Positions 26,701 to 35,079 are shown, numbered from the stretch's first letter. The stretch is DNA of 48,120 nucleotides from Paenibacillus contaminans (GCF_003285015.1 NZ_QMFB01000051.1:1795-49914); one strand, 5' to 3'. Translations and numbers: made by a program. The notes: generated by a model not told the origin, from the sequence alone.

Positions 26701-27457
26701 CCCACGTGGTATGCTCCGCCTGATGCCGGGCACGCTCCGCATCCTGCCGCCCGATCCGGATCGTAAATCCGCGCTTCTTGGAAACGATCCATCCAGGCCG
26801 CGGTTCCGGGCAGCTCTGCCTCTTCCATTGCGTATAAGCAATTTCGCTTTCACGGGCGGCCTTATCGGTCAAAGACGCGATTGCCTCTTCCGGCATGCCG
26901 TTCACGAACAGCAAATCGCCCGCCCCTTGAGCGATCACCGCAGTGTCTCCCGGCAACCCCGACCAGCGGTATTCCGTTTGCTTGGCCCCTTCCGCCGCTT
27001 TATGAAAAAAATTAAAGCCGACGATTCTCCGTTCCGCAAGCGTTTGCCCGAGCATGGACAGAGGAAAAAACAGCCGGAAGCGTGTCCGCCTGTCATCGCC
27101 GCTTTTTTCCAAATGAATAAGGTTCCGTTCCTCCGCCTCCTCCCACATATAACGATATCTTTCGGCCTTAAGCAGGCCGTCGCCGCCGACCTGAATCATG
27201 AAAGCATTATGAGGCCTGCGCCCGGAATGAGCCGGGTCGAACAGCAGCGTGAACGAATGCCTTGCTTCGGGAGCGCCGTGAACAAAACCGAAGTCGATAT
27301 GCAGATTGCCGTCATCCGTATACATGCGGAAATCCGTCCCGCACTCGGAAGCCCGATTCGAATAACCGGCGTAAAACCGGGTTTCGGCTGCGATGCCCAA
27401 ACCGGCCGCCTTTTCATATACCTTATATACCGGGTAAGCATAACGCTTGTCAGACAC
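23732..27457 (-). CDS. large heparinase II/III-family protein with N-terminal CBM9/DOMON-like domain
   Basis: A 1241-residue protein. The first 210 residues look like a family-9 carbohydrate-binding / DOMON-like beta-sandwich (LHIDFGFVHGAP, RPHNAFMIQVGGDG, then FPLSMLG). Next come an alpha-helical toroid (about 290-740) and a heparinase II/III beta-sandwich with AAHEHGDKLGLWIGAYGYHLLSG and, later, VHSAACTIVV in the place of the usual HNT segment. The C-terminal 300 residues are further beta domains. There is no signal peptide. The GTG start has a GGAGGGA site about 9 bases upstream. Coming between the permease genes and the second heparinase in one direction, it is probably part of the same glycan-degradation operon. 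At 1241 residues it is much longer than typical family members. Confidence 0.78.
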   Translation of the reverse strand: MSDKRYAYPVYKVYEKAAGLGIAAETRFYAGYSNRASECGTDFRMYTDDGNLHIDFGFVHGAPEARHSFTLLFDPAHSGRRPHNAFMIQVGGDGLLKAERYRYMWEEAEERNLIHLEKSGDDRRTRFRLFFPLSMLGQTLAERRIVGFNFFHKAAEGAKQTEYRWSGLPGDTAVIAQGAGDLLFVNGMPEEAIASLTDKAARESEIAYTQWKRQSCPEPRPGWIVSKKRGFTIRIGRQDAERARHQAEHTTWGRKIKEAVLETADYWAAKSDEELLALVPDGNPRALTPGQYFGDPLHEGNRSAFQVCLERPYEYYNPATGVWWRNGMKLTNPGTGEELEFHDGGEGFMAPDGFPNPGVRYMFTASYRLFLLSMLLGSPYCPVLEDKTVCPETSGKKYAGAINNLAYAFVLTGRSEYACKALLLIGRIAELLPYMNGNYGDGTYSDTVNIAEPSTTESSWMSNLLEAADLLYDEIDGLSSRLQECFASLPGPDRGERSEPFCVKKAVYGMLPYLLYSCELEKNKRSDWSMRYIHLQLMIASFMGSGPLMQYVLNEGPYSLQSKIRNSFFRDGRYAYDSPQYIGHICKQMLLMANNNYRFEDGSYFPDGIDMFEDRRYGIAQIGNLYFQLQFGGLTPMFGDTSGDNEEPLAEGRRNGAFDYNPVMEIAFDRMPSLRADIAPILSHFLNEELEAYRLRSAKDTYLNNALLLLATARDRSEYDSYGITSERGQKSCLLQDSETSILRAGTNARNRKHVVLYGQPTAAHEHGDKLGLWIGAYGYHLLSGAGRYPFTWISPKFQGWEVHSAACTIVVKDGQNQKPSYSRLKCHYEGKLLQGSGMENTVAYPGSHMERWCWLVTAPNGEDAYVVDVNFARGGTTFDYNTIGLDLPLDGLQFDGISGERWKTLEGTMAGPEVELYSQPGYGWMKAWKKAKPDRSFSWTFGYKHASLRFHAVPDEGESERELVCALGERGGEETGKSSWLPFVMWRDRDEHADIHAASFVTVLEPFEAKSFIREVRPLKRTDLAGEARRASGEEPVLDLSKGPGQFRAVGIEIVFEDGRRDVVIANREDTEPVSFLDSAGRSFSSDARALLLRYDGDKLEKAEAVGVSRVEAGDFRVARNGTSLTGAVADADYVTGRVSIELSADESIAASELEGRVAFLDAPDYAKPSTYMMRDVTIEGRKLSFQSEMTLFLLDANWEAIEKKHALAGKKRFEFDGKDVYTDIKPGDSFSVHRHVWMG

Positions 27458-27544
27458 GGTTCATGTCCCTCCCTATTGTCGCAGCTCCATTACCTGCTCT
27501 CTGCAGCAAGTAAACGCCGCATGTCAGGCCTCTCTGCGTCAAAC

Positions 27545-28426
27545 CTAGCCTTTTACGGCTCCGACGAGCTGTCCGTGTATGAAAAATTTCTGCACGAACG
27601 GATAGATTACGATGATCGGCAAAATCGTCAGCATAAGCGCGGCCATCTTCAGGTTGTTCGGATGGATCGTCGTTTCCTCGTTGATAAGCGCTTTCTGCGT
27701 TTCCGAGTCGATCAGCGCCGAGTTGATCAATATTTCTCTTAGCTGAAACTGCAGCGTCCACATCGTCTTCTCGCGGATGAAAATCAGAACCCCGAACCAT
27801 TCGTTCCAATAAGCTACCGCGCTGAACACGACGAACGCCATGGCCATCGGCATCACGAGCGGTAAAATGATATTGATCAAAATGCGCATCTCGCTTGCTC
27901 CGTCGATTTCCGCCGATTCCATCAGCTCCTGCGGCAGTTGGTTGATCTGATTGCGGAATACGATAATATAAAACACGTTGATGACGCCGGGAAGAATAAG
28001 CGCCCAATACGTATTGTTCAATCCGATTTTATTGACGAGCAAATAAAACGGAATGAGTCCCCCGCTAAAATAAAGCGGAATAATCAGAACGATAAACAGG
28101 AAGCCGCGCCCGATCAAATGCTTATGCGCCATCACGTAGCCGGCCGAGAGCGACAAGACGATAACAAGAGCCGTGTTAACTACGGTCAGAAATGCGGTAT
28201 TCATAAAGGTTCGCAAAAACTGTTTGCTGTACGCCAGCTTATGGTAAGCCTCGATATTAAAGCCTTTCGGCCATAAACCGATCTTTCCGATCGCCGCCGC
28301 CTGGTAGCTGCTGAGCGAAATCGCGATCGCGTTAATGAACGGAACGAGTATGGAAATACAGAACACAATAAATAATATTACGTTGAATATATCGAAAACA
28401 CGTCCGGCAGTAGTCCGGTGCAGCAT
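27545..28426 (-). CDS. ABC sugar transporter permease, LplC/YtcP-like
   Basis: A 293-residue inner permease of the binding-protein-dependent family with about six membrane helices. The EAA loop that contacts the ATPase is visible (AEIDGASEMRILINIILPL). Its length and C-terminus (FVQKFFIHGQLVGAVKG) are typical of LplC/YtcP-type permeases for oligosaccharides. It starts 18 bases after the other permease gene, with a GGGAGAG site. No ATPase gene is in the operon, normal for this group, which shares a common MsmX-type ATPase. Confidence 0.92.
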   Translation of the reverse strand: MLHRTTAGRVFDIFNVILFIVFCISILVPFINAIAISLSSYQAAAIGKIGLWPKGFNIEAYHKLAYSKQFLRTFMNTAFLTVVNTALVIVLSLSAGYVMAHKHLIGRGFLFIVLIIPLYFSGGLIPFYLLVNKIGLNNTYWALILPGVINVFYIIVFRNQINQLPQELMESAEIDGASEMRILINIILPLVMPMAMAFVVFSAVAYWNEWFGVLIFIREKTMWTLQFQLREILINSALIDSETQKALINEETTIHPNNLKMAALMLTILPIIVIYPFVQKFFIHGQLVGAVKG

Positions 28427-28444
28427 GCTTTTCTCTCCCTTCCG

Positions 28445-29398
28445 TCAATAAAGTCCCATGCCCACCAGCTTTTTCGACACTTTGTTCGCGGTAATCAGCA
28501 TTAGGAAGCCAAGGATGCTTTGAACGAAGCCGATGGCGGTCGTGAGGCTGTATTGCGACTTCTCCAAGCCGATGCGGTACACGTAGGTGCTGATAACGTC
28601 GGAGACGTCGAGTACGATCGGGTTCTGCATCACGAACATACGATCGAAGCCGATTTCGAACATATTCGACAGCCTTAGAAGCAGCAGCAGGATGATCATC
28701 GGTACCATCCCCGGCAGCGTAATATGCCAAATTTGCCGGAGCCGGCTGGCGCCGTCGACCTTCGCCGCTTCGTACAAGCTGGAATCGATGCCCGCGATAA
28801 CCGCAAAATACAAAATAGCGGACCAGCCGACGTCTTTCCATATCCCCGCCGATACGACGATGCCGCGGAACAGCTCCTTCTCCGTCATAAAATAGATGGG
28901 CTCGATGCCGAACAAGCCGAGCATGGCGTTAAATAGCCCGTCATTAGGCGACAAAATTTGGTAAAACACCCCCGCTACGACAACCCATGACAGGAAGTGT
29001 GGCAAATACGATATCGTTTGCGTCACCCGCTTGAACATGCCGTTCGTCAGCTCGTTGGCCAGAATGGCGAATACGATCGGGGCGGAAAAGCCGAATATCA
29101 AATCGTAAAAATTGATGATCAGCGTATTTCGCATGACCTGCCAAAACGTTTCGTCCGTCAGAAAATGAACGATATGCTTCATCCCGACCCATGGACTCCC
29201 GGTTATGCCGCGAAACGGAGAAAAATCCTGGAACGATATCGTAATCCCGTACATCGGAATATATTTGAAGACAAGCAGCAGCAGCAAAGTCGGCGCCAAA
29301 ATCAAATACAGGGCGAATACGGTTTTCTTGTATACCCGCCGTTTGGTCCGAATAGCGGGCCGTTTGCCGTTTGTTCTAGGCTCTGCTGTTATGCTCAC
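28445..29398 (-). CDS. ABC sugar transporter permease, LplB-like
   Basis: A 317-residue permease with about six membrane helices and an EAA loop (AKVDGASRLRQIWHITLPGM). The N-terminus (KTVFALYLILAPTLLLLLVF) and C-terminus (NKVSKKLVGMGLY) match the LplB/YtdP-operon type that pairs with an LplC-type partner. The start is GTG with a GAGGAGG site upstream. It follows the binding-protein gene after a strong hairpin, which probably keeps permease levels below those of the binding protein. Confidence 0.92.
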   Translation of the reverse strand: MSITAEPRTNGKRPAIRTKRRVYKKTVFALYLILAPTLLLLLVFKYIPMYGITISFQDFSPFRGITGSPWVGMKHIVHFLTDETFWQVMRNTLIINFYDLIFGFSAPIVFAILANELTNGMFKRVTQTISYLPHFLSWVVVAGVFYQILSPNDGLFNAMLGLFGIEPIYFMTEKELFRGIVVSAGIWKDVGWSAILYFAVIAGIDSSLYEAAKVDGASRLRQIWHITLPGMVPMIILLLLLRLSNMFEIGFDRMFVMQNPIVLDVSDVISTYVYRIGLEKSQYSLTTAIGFVQSILGFLMLITANKVSKKLVGMGLY

Positions 29399-29444
29399 GG
29401 TTTAGCCCTCCTCTTTCCTCTCGAATGCGTTTGCAAGAATAATG

Positions 29445-29478
29445 GGCGCCTCCGGCTATAGCTCAAACCGGAGGCGCC
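29445..29478 (-). promoter_or_regulatory. intergenic stem-loop between binding-protein and permease genes
   Basis: A perfect 11-bp GC-rich stem (GGCGCCTCCGG / CCGGAGGCGCC) with a 12-base loop, 12 bases after the binding-protein stop. Only a weak T-rich stretch (ATTATTCTT) follows, so partial termination or protection of the upstream mRNA end is likelier than full termination. Confidence 0.75.
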
Positions 29479-29489
29479 AGGGCCGAATT

Positions 29490-31124
29490 CTACCAATCGA
29501 CCTCTTTAACGCCAAGCTTCCGCAGTTGATCTTTGTTCGCGTTCATGTACTTCGTATATTCGTCATAAATGAAGCCGTATTTTTTCTTGTACTCCTCGAC
29601 CTTCTGATCGAACTGCTGCATCGTGATTTTGCCCATGATCGCTTCGACGGTAGCTTGCGAAATAAACTGGTTCGATTCCGTCCTTTTGGCGGCCGTATCC
29701 GCAGGCAGCTTCACGAACGGCTCCAGCGGCAAGCCGGTCTGTTTTGCCGTTTCTTCCAGTTTCTTCATGCCGTCGATCCGTCTGTTGAATTCATCCTTGT
29801 TCATGACTTTCTCTGCGGCAGCGATGCTGGATTCCTTCCTGTCGTTGAAGCCGAAAATAATGCCCAAATGCAGTCTGTAGTATTTGTCCTTATTGGCCAG
29901 ACCCTGATTTTCGATCGGCGTCTTCTTGCCGTTCTCCATCTTGTAGTCTTCGCCCTCTTTGCCCCAGAAAATCGCTTCGTGCAGCTTATCCGAAGCGAAG
30001 CCTTCGATGACTTTCCATGCCCGGTCCTTGTCCTTTGCCTTGGCGGAAATATAAAGGCCGTGGCCCGTGATCGGATACGCCAGCTTAGGCTGCACATATT
30101 TGACGTCCTTCAGCACGGTAGGATACTGCTTGAGCGGCGGCGCGAACTGGGACTCTTTATGCTGATCCTCGGGCAGCTTCGGCGTTCCGGTTGGAATGAG
30201 CTGATCCGCCGTATTTACGTTAAGCAGCACGTTCCGGTTTTTCAATTTATCCGCGTACTTCGCCGTATCTGTCGTTGCGAATTCTTTGTCAAGTATGCCT
30301 TCGTCATACAACTGCTTCATCACTTCGACAGCCGCTTTATACTCCGGCAGCGTAAATGTGCTTACCGCTTTCCCGCCTTCGATCCGGTACGTAAACGGCT
30401 TTGCCCCGTACCAATAGAAGAACGGCACGCCGGCATACGTGATCGCCATCTCGTTAACGACACGGTTCGCAAGCGGAATGGAATCCGGCTCCGCCTTTTT
30501 GATTTTGCGCAGCAGCTCGATCCATTCCTCAACCGTTTCCGGCATTTTGCCGTCATTGTATTTGACTACGAGATCGTACCGCACGATTACGCCGTCGCCT
30601 TGCGGCACCGAAGACCAAGACATCGGGATGCGGTAATAATGGCCGCTTTCGGATTTCGCCATCTCCATCATTTCCGGCGTAATATACTTCTGAACGACAG
30701 GCGACTTGTCATAATAGGATTTCAAATCAATGAAAGCGCCTTCATCCGCACGCTGATAAGCTTCATCCGGATAAATCGTATGCACGATGTCGGGCAAATT
30801 GCCGGAGGAGAGCATCAGATTGAATTTTGTCTTGAAGTCCGCATAGTTGGGCACCTCAAGCTCAAGATCGACGTTCGCATATTCCTTGACGACGTTGATA
30901 TACGGATTGTCGTTCGGGTTGACGCCCTCCGGATGCGGAATGCCGGAGTTGGTCATGAACATCTTCATGTTCAGCTTCTTCTCCTCGACCTTCGGAGACG
31001 CCGAGGCTGAAGGCGAGCCCGGTGACGACGGCGCCGGATCTTTACTCCCGGAACAGCCTGCCACGACTACGCTCGACATTAAGACGGCGGAAACCATTGC
31101 TGTAATCGCTTTCTTCTTTCTCAT
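29490..31124 (-). CDS. lipoprotein solute-binding protein of an oligosaccharide ABC transporter
   Basis: A lipid-anchored binding protein of 544 residues. The signal peptide ends in the lipobox VVAGC, then a Ser/Pro/Ala-rich linker leads to a two-lobed family-1-type fold (MFMTNSGIPHPEG, LPDIVHTIYPDEAYQ, RYDLVVKYN). The C-terminus (KKYGFIYDEYTKYMNANKDQLRKLG) is like LplA-type proteins. The start is either an ATG or the TTG codon directly before it; the AAGGAG site is 8 bases from TTG and 11 from ATG. It is the first gene of the transporter/lyase run and stands downstream of the sensor/regulator pair, which is likely to control it. The ligand is unknown, probably a uronate-bearing oligosaccharide given the lyases. 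Confidence 0.9.
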   Translation of the reverse strand: MRKKKAITAMVSAVLMSSVVVAGCSGSKDPAPSSPGSPSASASPKVEEKKLNMKMFMTNSGIPHPEGVNPNDNPYINVVKEYANVDLELEVPNYADFKTKFNLMLSSGNLPDIVHTIYPDEAYQRADEGAFIDLKSYYDKSPVVQKYITPEMMEMAKSESGHYYRIPMSWSSVPQGDGVIVRYDLVVKYNDGKMPETVEEWIELLRKIKKAEPDSIPLANRVVNEMAITYAGVPFFYWYGAKPFTYRIEGGKAVSTFTLPEYKAAVEVMKQLYDEGILDKEFATTDTAKYADKLKNRNVLLNVNTADQLIPTGTPKLPEDQHKESQFAPPLKQYPTVLKDVKYVQPKLAYPITGHGLYISAKAKDKDRAWKVIEGFASDKLHEAIFWGKEGEDYKMENGKKTPIENQGLANKDKYYRLHLGIIFGFNDRKESSIAAAEKVMNKDEFNRRIDGMKKLEETAKQTGLPLEPFVKLPADTAAKRTESNQFISQATVEAIMGKITMQQFDQKVEEYKKKYGFIYDEYTKYMNANKDQLRKLGVKEVDW

Positions 31125-31280
31125 CAAACGACACGCTCCTTTTTGATCTTTGAATGCGCTCTCTATTATTCTTGGAGTCTACTGTCATCATAGAACAAAA
31201 AAGCCGCCGTGAGAGGTCACGATCATCCTGAATGAAGAGCACGATATCATGATTTTTCGGATAGCCGTCCCAGTTTTTTT

Positions 31281-31311
31281 CGGACGATTTTTACCCTTTC
31301 TGCGGACGATT
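31281..31311 (-). promoter_or_regulatory. 9-bp direct repeat spaced 22 bp, candidate regulator site
   Basis: Two copies of CGGACGATT (31281-31289 and 31303-31311) lie at the end of the kinase gene, about 160-190 bases before the binding-protein start. Two-turn spacing of direct repeats is typical of AraC-family sites, so the adjacent AraC-type regulator may bind here. No certain promoter follows. Confidence 0.35.
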
Positions 31312-33064
31312 ATTCACCTTGGCGTTCCTCCGCAAGCGGAAAGCGCAGCACGATCGACGTTCCCTCGCCCGGCTTGCTGCGAATGTCGATGCTCGCATCT
31401 TCACCGTAGCGCGCACTTATCATCCGATTCACGTAGCCGATGCCGATACCCATTCCGCTTTTGCGCCTTTCGCCCGATTCGGAGGCGAATAGCTGACGGA
31501 TTTCTTCCTCGCTCATTCCGGTTCCGTTATCGTTTACTTCGACACGAATATGCTTCTCGCCGTCGAGTGCGGCCTTCACCTCGATTCTGCCGTCATCGCC
31601 GAGTCCGTGATACAGCGCATTTTCCACAAGGGGCTGCAAAATAAACCGGGGAATCGGGACCTCCATAAGACCGTCCTCGGTGCGGATGTCGATTTCGAAT
31701 TGAAAATCGTAGCGAATTTGCTGCAAGGCCACATAATCGTTCAAAAGGGCGATTTCTTGCCCGACGGTTGCCGTGCCCCCTTTTCCCATATTGTAATAAA
31801 GCACTTTGTTTAACGTCGTAACGAGCCGTTCGATTTCTTCCTGCGAATTCAGCCGGGCCAGCCAGCGAACCGTATCCAGCGTATTATGAATAAAATGCGG
31901 GTTGATCTGGAACATCAGCTTCTCCACTTCCAGCTGCGCCTTCAGTTTCTCGTTCCGCTTGACCTCCTGCAGAAGCTGCCAAATACGTTGGCGCATCTCC
32001 TCGAAACGGTCCAGCACGTAATCGAATTCGGCTATCCGCGGATATTTCAACAAGGAATGGAAGCCGCTGATCTGAAGCAGACGGATTTCCTTATTGAAGC
32101 CGGAAAGCGGCTTGTATACCGTTCTCCACAGCATCGAGGCGAAGCCGAGCGCTACGGCCAAAGACACCATTCCGAAGATCGCGAACTGGCGCAGCCAGCT
32201 GTATTTCTCCCTGTCGTAATCCTTCTTCGGGATGATCGCGGCCCATGTCCATTCTCCCGTTTTCTCGGTAAACAAGTAGCTGCTGCGCGTTTCCTGGGGA
32301 TGCTTGCTCGATACCTCCGGAGCGAACTCCGTTCCCAAAGCAAATTCTTCATCGTTTTCACTGTAGGCGATACGATTGCTGTCGTCTGACATCAAATAAG
32401 CCATCGGCATGCCGGGCTGACTCGCCCCTAAAACATGTGATACTAGATTAGGATTGGTTTCAACGTAAACATGCAAATTTCCATACCCGGGAATGAAAAT
32501 CCGCCGGTCGACGGATAAAACGAGCGAATCAGACGTAGGGGAAAGCGACTTATGGAGGGCATGGTACGTAATCCCACTAAACGAGTAAAGCTTCGAGAGC
32601 TCGCCCGGATCAATCTCGGTAGTATTGTTGTTAACTTTAAATGCTATTTTGTTCGTATCCGAGAAATAATAATGGATAAGCCCGACATTCGGGTTTGTAT
32701 ACGTGATCAGATTGATGTAATTATGAATCGACTGCTCAAAAATATATTTCTCATAGACGTCCTCGGACGACAAGTATGATTTCAGCTCAATGCCGACCCC
32801 GCCTTCGAACGAAAGCTGCATAGCCACATGGTTCAGGCTTTGAATTTCCTTGTCCAGCGAGAAAGCGGTTTGCTCCATTTGGCTGCGCACGCCGTTCAAC
32901 ACCTTGTTGTCCAGCATCGAAGCGATCGTATAATACGAAACGTAGCCGATCAAAATTAGCGGAACGAGCGAGCTCAGCAGCAGAACGGCAATCACTCTGC
33001 TTCTGAGCGTGTAGAATAAATACGGCCTCATGCGGGAAGCGGACATTTCGGAACGTTTTGTCAT
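31310..33064 (-). CDS. YesM-type sensor histidine kinase
   Basis: A 584-residue membrane sensor. One membrane helix near the N-terminus (from VIAVLLLSSLVPLILIGYV), an extracytoplasmic Cache-like region of about 230 residues and a second helix near 290-310 precede a cytoplasmic kinase. The phosphorylated His lies in MFQINPHFIHNTLD, the form typical of LytS/YesM kinases; the N box is LQPLVENALYHG and the G boxes are NDNGTGMS and GMGIGIGYVN. A HAMP domain is not obvious. I chose the ATG of MTKRSEM, which has a GAGGTG site 8 bases upstream and starts 13 bases after the regulator stop. It should phosphorylate the regulator encoded just upstream in response to an external glycan or the binding protein. 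Confidence 0.9.
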   Translation of the reverse strand: MTKRSEMSASRMRPYLFYTLRSRVIAVLLLSSLVPLILIGYVSYYTIASMLDNKVLNGVRSQMEQTAFSLDKEIQSLNHVAMQLSFEGGVGIELKSYLSSEDVYEKYIFEQSIHNYINLITYTNPNVGLIHYYFSDTNKIAFKVNNNTTEIDPGELSKLYSFSGITYHALHKSLSPTSDSLVLSVDRRIFIPGYGNLHVYVETNPNLVSHVLGASQPGMPMAYLMSDDSNRIAYSENDEEFALGTEFAPEVSSKHPQETRSSYLFTEKTGEWTWAAIIPKKDYDREKYSWLRQFAIFGMVSLAVALGFASMLWRTVYKPLSGFNKEIRLLQISGFHSLLKYPRIAEFDYVLDRFEEMRQRIWQLLQEVKRNEKLKAQLEVEKLMFQINPHFIHNTLDTVRWLARLNSQEEIERLVTTLNKVLYYNMGKGGTATVGQEIALLNDYVALQQIRYDFQFEIDIRTEDGLMEVPIPRFILQPLVENALYHGLGDDGRIEVKAALDGEKHIRVEVNDNGTGMSEEEIRQLFASESGERRKSGMGIGIGYVNRMISARYGEDASIDIRSKPGEGTSIVLRFPLAEERQGE

Positions 33065-33077
33065 GCAAGGCTGCACC

Positions 33078-34490
33078 TCACTTAGGCATTTGACGGTATT
33101 CGCTTGGCAGCATGCCGATTCGTTCGCTGAATACCCGGCTGAAATATTTTTCGTTCACATAACCGCACTGCTCGGCCACCCAGTAGATCGGGTTCGCCGT
33201 TTGCTGGAGCAGCACCTCCGCATGGGCGATTCGCAAGCTTCTCACGTAATCGTTAAAGGACTGTCCCACGATATCCTTGAAGCATTGACTAAAGTAGCTC
33301 CTGCTCATATTCGCTTCTTTGGCCGCATCAGCAAGACGCATTTCCTGGTTAAAATGCTTGCGAATATAAGTTACCGCTTTCATAATGCTTTGCAGCACCT
33401 CGTCCGAGTACGTTTTTCGCAGCTTCCCGCGCAGCTCCCGCCTTACCGCATGAAGCCATTCCACCCCGTTTGCCCAGAACGGAAAAGGCTGCATCGAGCC
33501 CAGTGCCGGAAACGCCGATTCCGGCAAAATACGTCTCCATTCCGCCGCGGCCGAGTAAAAAATGCTCTCCAGCCGTGACACGGGCGGACGCAGCCTCTGC
33601 GTCTCGGCATGCAATTCTTCGTAAACCGCATCGTCCGTCGCCCAGAACAACGCCGTCCAGCCTTCCCGCAGACGCAGCATTTCGCTTTCGGCAGGTACAT
33701 GAAATTCGTCGTAGAACAGTTTATCGGCCGTCAGCTCATATAAGCTTTGTCCGGGCACGTAGTCGTAAAAAAACGCATGCTCTTTATACGCATGGAGTCT
33801 CCCATGGAATTCGTTCTTGCCGCTGCCGCTCGTACCGCTTACGCGAATGATTGCCCAGTCATGCTGCAGCCCATATCGCGCGAGGATGTCCGTGTCCGTA
33901 TCGGGAATCGCGCCGCCGGTTTCAAGCACCCATAAACCGAAGCCGATTCCGGTCAACGGCAGCGTGCGGACGAAAGGGATGGCTTGAAGCGCTTTCGGAT
34001 CCGCTTTGCCGAACAGATTTACAAACACGATGCTGCCTTTATGCTCACCTGTCATTCCCGGCGCTTCCTGAAAACCGCCGGTCAACCTTTGCCGCGAATC
34101 AAGCATACGCTCGTCGCGAATCCGGTTCGCGATCCTGCCGAGCACTTCCTCCATTCGCTCCTGCTCCAGCTGCACCTTGGCAATGTAATCGATCGCTCCG
34201 ATTCGCAATGCCTGCTGAATGTTGTCAAAATCTTGATGGAACGTCAGAACGACCATCCATATATGCGGATACGCGGCCTTGACATGCTGCATCAGCTCGA
34301 TGCCGCGCATTGCCGGCATTTCCAAATCGGTAACAAGCAGGTCGACCTCTTGTCCCGCGAGAAATTCGAGCGCTTTGACGCCGTTATTCGCTTCTCCGAC
34401 GACCTCCATGCCGAAATCCGCCCAAGGCATCGTGAGGATCAATCCTTTGCGCACCAATTTGTCGTCATCGACAATCAGCACTTTTAGCAT
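33078..34490 (-). CDS. YesN-type response regulator with AraC DNA-binding domain
   Basis: A 470-residue regulator. The receiver domain (1-120) has the acidic cluster VDDD (8-10) and the phosphorylated Asp55 in VTDLEMPAMRG. A long middle region of about 240 residues without a clear family leads to a C-terminal AraC-type double helix-turn-helix (RLADAAKEANMSRSYFSQCFK, then YWVAEQCGYVNEKYFSRVF). It is the first gene of the regulator-kinase operon, with a very strong AGGAGGGGG site. It probably activates the transporter/lyase genes downstream; see the direct repeats at the end of the kinase gene. Confidence 0.92.
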   Translation of the reverse strand: MLKVLIVDDDKLVRKGLILTMPWADFGMEVVGEANNGVKALEFLAGQEVDLLVTDLEMPAMRGIELMQHVKAAYPHIWMVVLTFHQDFDNIQQALRIGAIDYIAKVQLEQERMEEVLGRIANRIRDERMLDSRQRLTGGFQEAPGMTGEHKGSIVFVNLFGKADPKALQAIPFVRTLPLTGIGFGLWVLETGGAIPDTDTDILARYGLQHDWAIIRVSGTSGSGKNEFHGRLHAYKEHAFFYDYVPGQSLYELTADKLFYDEFHVPAESEMLRLREGWTALFWATDDAVYEELHAETQRLRPPVSRLESIFYSAAAEWRRILPESAFPALGSMQPFPFWANGVEWLHAVRRELRGKLRKTYSDEVLQSIMKAVTYIRKHFNQEMRLADAAKEANMSRSYFSQCFKDIVGQSFNDYVRSLRIAHAEVLLQQTANPIYWVAEQCGYVNEKYFSRVFSERIGMLPSEYRQMPK

Positions 34491-34606
34491 TTCCGTACCC
34501 CCTCCTACTACTTGATGTGTGGAGCCGATTCTGATTTATTCGCTATATTTCGCGTATCTCCTTTTTGGCTATCTCTGGGATCGGACTTGCTGCCGTATTA
34601 TGGACA

Positions 34607-34640
34607 ATAAAAAGCCATCCGGGAAAATGTTCCGGACGGC
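34607..34640 (-). terminator. intrinsic terminator upstream of the regulator gene
   Basis: On the minus strand GCCGTCCGG pairs with CCGGATGGC (one mismatch) around a short AT-rich loop, followed by TTTTTATT. It lies about 120 bases before the regulator start and 400 bases after the CIS operon terminator, so it either backs that up or acts in the regulator leader. Confidence 0.75.
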
Positions 34641-34743
34641 GCTGGAAGCTTTGGCTCGACTAGCATCTGCAGCCGGCATGCAGCCGATTGTGTCGTGATT
34701 GCGGCCTGCTTATAGCTGTAATGCCATACTGGACTTCCACTGG

Positions 34744-34786
34744 CAAAGCAATGAATATAGTTCCTTTCAAATACCGCATTGCTTTG
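34744..34786. repeat. 10-bp inverted repeat
   Basis: CAAAGCAATG at 34744-34753 and CATTGCTTTG at 34777-34786, with a 23-base AT-rich spacer and no T-run. Its role is unknown. It lies in the 630-base gap between the CIS operon and the regulator gene. Confidence 0.5.
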
Positions 34787-34830
34787 TTGATACCGTGAAA
34801 GAACATGCGAGGCTATGCTAACTGTAAAAC

Positions 34831-34943
34831 CTACAGGTATTTTCGTCGGAAAGCCGAGAAAAAGGTATTTAACGGGAAAAACTACAGGTAAAAATAGGTG
34901 TTTTCGCGTTTTGGGGCCATTTCTACAAAACGAACTACAGGTA
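34831..34943. repeat. three spaced copies of CTACAGGTA in an AT-rich gene-free stretch
   Basis: Exact CTACAGGTA at 34831, 34882 and 34935, spaced 51 and 53 bases, each inside longer similar AT-rich text. The stretch has no convincing gene on either strand. It may be a dispersed intergenic element of this genus or a multi-site binding region. Confidence 0.55.
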
Positions 34944-35040
34944 TTACATCTAATTCGATAAATAACAGAGATTCCCGAAAATTTAATGTAGTTTTTACAT
35001 CTACTAATAAGTGTTGCAAAGCGGCATGTAAGTTGACATT

Positions 35041-35079
35041 GAAAAAGAACCTTCGTTCCACAATGGGTCCGAAGGTTCT
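35041..35079 (-). terminator. intrinsic terminator of the CIS operon
   Basis: Perfect 10-bp stem (AGAACCTTCG / CGAAGGTTCT) with a 14-base loop and TTTTTC on the minus strand, about 40 bases after the last CIS gene. Confidence 0.88.

Noticed and set aside
29442..31010. 522-codon open frame on the plus strand opposite the lipoprotein gene
   Set aside because: It is exactly antisense to a well-supported solute-binding protein with signal peptide and ribosome site, and its translation has the skewed composition of a shadow frame. The same applies to long plus-strand frames at 26432-27742 and 41452-42975.
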